From: Rhizobiaceae bacterium | GTDB lineage: Bacteria; Pseudomonadota; Alphaproteobacteria; Rhizobiales; Rhizobiaceae | Assembly: GCA_021648425.1 (NCBI GenBank) | Contig: JAKISV010000020.1 | Location: 1 to 24,798 of the forward strand | DNA: 24,798 nt | Direction of reading: 5' to 3' | Part shown: piece after piece, positions 22,986-24,798 of the stretch | Layout of the letters: each line of letters starts with the position of its first letter | Position numbering within the stretch: the stretch's first letter is position 1 | Notes under the pieces: model-generated | Databases searched by the model: none | What the model saw: only the letters and a program-made list of their open reading frames with translations | Told to the model about the DNA's origin: nothing | Translations under genes and position numbers: made by a program

Positions 22986-23450
22986 TTAAATCCAGCGGCG
23001 AACTTTTTTGGAATAAGTGCGCCATTGTTTGCCGAAGCGGTATTCCAGATGTTTTTCTTCTGGAATAATTTGCAGATAGTTTGTGGCAAGGGCGGCTGCG
23101 ATGGCGGCGATGAAAAACCAGGGATTGGCGAACGCAATACCCAGACCGAAAGTGAGAATGGTATTTCCCAGATAAATCGGATTGCGTGAGAGAGCAAAGG
23201 GTCCTGACGATACCAGCTTATCTGCACCCTTGGTGGGCATGACGGTGGTTTTGTGTTTCATCAACGCACGGATCGCATAAATATCCAGGGTAAAACCACC
23301 AACAATCAGCACAATGCCAAGTGCAAACAGGCTTTCTGAAACGGACGCGGGTAACCAGGGCAGGGGGTAAATGGTGCCCAGAAAATATGCGGCAATTATG
23401 GCAGTTAAATAGAGCAGTGGCGGCCAGGGAATACTGCTTGGTTTATCCAT
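22986..23450 (-). CDS. Membrane methyltransferase of the ICMT/PEMT superfamily
   Basis: 154 residues with about four hydrophobic segments. The family signature is present: LSRNPIYLGNTIL (about residues 86-98) and the C-terminal EEKHLEYRFGKQWRTYSKKVRRWI, holding the S-adenosylmethionine-binding Glu/Arg pattern of isoprenylcysteine carboxyl methyltransferases and phospholipid N-methyltransferases. The bacterial substrate is usually unknown; a lipid is likely. It converges on the nucleoside hydrolase gene with only 9 bases between, and diverges from the GNAT gene. Confidence 0.85.
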   Translation of the reverse strand: MDKPSSIPWPPLLYLTAIIAAYFLGTIYPLPWLPASVSESLFALGIVLIVGGFTLDIYAIRALMKHKTTVMPTKGADKLVSSGPFALSRNPIYLGNTILTFGLGIAFANPWFFIAAIAAALATNYLQIIPEEKHLEYRFGKQWRTYSKKVRRWI

Positions 23451-23505
23451 GGGATTCTCCTATCGTTATAATCTCAATTTAGATATTCCAGTGAAGGTAG
23501 AGTCA

Positions 23506-23940
23506 ATGATAATCCGTAGTGCCACAGCACAAGATAAGGTAGAATGGCTGGTAATGTGGCGGGGTTATTATGAGTTTTATAAATCTGATTTGTCAAAAAC
23601 TTCTCAAAACACCTGGGAGCGCTTGATGAATCCACCGGGCGATGGGCCGTTTTGTCTGGTTTGTGAGGATGATGATGGTGCTTTGGTTGGGTTTGCCACC
23701 TATTTGTTTCATAGCCACACGTGGCACCCCGAACCGCGTTGTTATCTTGGTGATCTTTTTACTAACAGCAATCAGCGTGGCAAAGGTATCGGACGCGCCC
23801 TGATTGAGGCAGTATATGAAAAAGCCGATGAACACGGATGTTTGGGAGTATACTGGCTCACCCAGGACTTCAACGAAGCCGGGCGCAGGCTTTATGACAA
23901 GGTTGGTGAACTCACTGCGTTTATTAAATACCAGCGCTGA
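23506..23940 (+). CDS. GNAT-family N-acetyltransferase
   Basis: 144 residues from ATG 23506, with GAAGG eight bases before; the frame extends 19 codons upstream but that part overlaps the divergent gene's start. Motif A, the acetyl-CoA pyrophosphate loop, is NQRGKGIGRALIEAV, after the beta-strand YLGDLFTN; the C-terminal NEAGRRLYDKVG is motif B. It would acetylate an amine of unknown identity. The last 17 bases overlap the end of the gene on the other strand. Confidence 0.85.
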   Translation: MIIRSATAQDKVEWLVMWRGYYEFYKSDLSKTSQNTWERLMNPPGDGPFCLVCEDDDGALVGFATYLFHSHTWHPEPRCYLGDLFTNSNQRGKGIGRALIEAVYEKADEHGCLGVYWLTQDFNEAGRRLYDKVGELTAFIKYQR

Positions 23941-24667
23941 TTTTCACATAAGTATAAACCAGCCCCATCAGGATCGGCTGGTGCAGCAGATAGAAAATCA
24001 GGGAGTGGCGGCCAAAGAAGCGCATCAATCTGCCGGAAGGGTCTGCAAATTGCGGTCCGCTCATTTTTTTCCAGACTTGCCATTTGGTAAACAGTTTAGC
24101 CATAGCAAGTCCTGTTAATACCCAGCCAAACCAGGGGAATACCGGCACATAATCAAGCGCAACGGGTGTAAAGGTTGAAAGGCCTGTCCACCACCAGATG
24201 GGGTCGTCAAGTAAAGCGGTTTTAGCCCACCAGGGGGCAGAAAGAGTAGCGATCGCGCACAAGATAATGATCGGTGTGGGCAGGCGTAAAAACAACAGTA
24301 TCAGCAGGCTGGAAATCGTAATATTGTGCAATATGCCAAAGAAAATGAAATTTTGGGGTGAACTGTAATAGGGTGCAGCGGTGATAAACAATGCAGCCGC
24401 GCCGACAATTATTACTCTTTTGGCAAAGGTGCGAATGGCGAATTTATTATGATGAGCCAACCAGGAACCAATGCCCACCAGCACAAGAAAGCTTGAGGCA
24501 ATGGTGCGGGCAAAATATTTCCATTGGGGTTCAACCGTCATGCCCGGCCGCGCCAGGCCAAAAAACTCCAGATCCCAGCCGAAGTGAAACACTGCCATGG
24601 CAATCAGCGCAATTCCACGTGCGTAATCAAGCGCAGGAATGCGGGGAATCTTATCACTGTTGATCAT
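23924..24667 (-). CDS. DUF1624 / heparan-alpha-glucosaminide N-acetyltransferase-like membrane protein
   Basis: 248 residues with about seven hydrophobic segments. The N-terminal IPALDYARGIALIAMAVFHFGWDLEFFG and the central FFGILHNITISSLL resemble the HGSNAT catalytic domain family (Pfam HGSNAT_cat, formerly DUF1624), in which a membrane His takes part in moving acetyl groups across the membrane; the His in FGILHNI is a candidate. The real acceptor in bacteria is unknown. ATG 24667 gives the natural N-terminus; TTG 24679 has a better GGAGG site nine bases upstream, and ATG 24706 is also in frame. The stop overlaps the GNAT stop region by 17 bases. Confidence 0.75.
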   Translation of the reverse strand: MINSDKIPRIPALDYARGIALIAMAVFHFGWDLEFFGLARPGMTVEPQWKYFARTIASSFLVLVGIGSWLAHHNKFAIRTFAKRVIIVGAAALFITAAPYYSSPQNFIFFGILHNITISSLLILLFLRLPTPIIILCAIATLSAPWWAKTALLDDPIWWWTGLSTFTPVALDYVPVFPWFGWVLTGLAMAKLFTKWQVWKKMSGPQFADPSGRLMRFFGRHSLIFYLLHQPILMGLVYTYVKISAGI

Positions 24668-24798
24668 GAAATTTACCAAGGTCAGATTCCTCCAGTTATT
24701 GCCCAAAATGCTCTAGCACAAAGGATGATGGAAACAAGCCATCAACCAAAAGGTGATCCCGCAAGGCAAGACACCCATAGCTGACATTCAGGATTGCC

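Noticed and set aside
1..24798. CRISPR array, insertion sequence or prophage genes
   Set aside because: No regularly spaced repeats, transposase or integrase motifs, or phage structural genes seen on either strand.

Overview
The window looks like a chromosomal segment of an alphaproteobacterium, probably of the Hyphomicrobiales (Rhizobiales) type and perhaps marine. This rests on gene content and on protein and tRNA sequences recalled from memory: a tRNA-Tyr/tRNA-Gly(UCC) pair, an alphaproteobacterial-style Gpt, a 2-aminoethylphosphonate transporter of the PhnS2/T2/U2 type, and a glycine-zipper surface protein. No search could be run. Base composition looks moderate (about 50% GC) and even, with no IS element, CRISPR array or phage gene seen.

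Left part (1-6491). A minus-strand phosphonate uptake operon runs phnS2 > phnT2 > phnU2, with the permease cut by the window edge and a GC hairpin after the binding-protein gene. Next comes a minus-strand pair, gpt (xanthine/guanine phosphoribosyltransferase) > a Tet-family MFS exporter. Beyond it lie a frameshifted dinB-like gene (+) and a CinA-N/molybdopterin-binding-domain gene (-) that converge.

Middle (6492-8929). A membrane fatty acid desaturase (+) is followed by tRNA-Tyr and tRNA-Gly and by a small secreted glycine-zipper/PVYQ-repeat protein (-). About 650 bp after the tRNA-Gly, a 20-base copy (19/20) of its 3' end is present, which looks like an attachment-site scar. The 355-base non-coding stretch that follows carries an unusual number of TGCA tetramers.

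Core (8930-22976). Thirteen plus-strand genes lie almost end to end. They are a branched-chain-amino-acid-type ABC importer (binding protein, LivH, LivM, LivG, LivF), a phthalate-dioxygenase-type Rieske oxygenase, a glutamine-synthetase-like ligase, boxC, boxB, boxA (the aerobic benzoyl-CoA epoxide pathway), a 4HBT thioesterase, a PfkB ribokinase-like kinase and an inosine/uridine-type nucleoside hydrolase. The last four genes overlap one another. No benzoate-CoA ligase, no boxD aldehyde dehydrogenase and no BoxR regulator is in view. The mix suggests that the imported substrate is not simply benzoate. It may be an aromatic compound that also carries an amine and a ribosyl group, trimmed by the Rieske oxygenase, GS-like ligase, hydrolase and kinase and finished by BoxABC. 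This is the most interesting part of the window. A perfect TATAAT -10 in the only sizeable gap ahead of the box genes hints that they can also be expressed on their own.

Right part (22986-24798). An ICMT/PEMT-type membrane methyltransferase (-), a GNAT acetyltransferase (+) and a DUF1624/HGSNAT-like membrane protein (-) follow. The last two overlap tail-to-tail by 17 bases.
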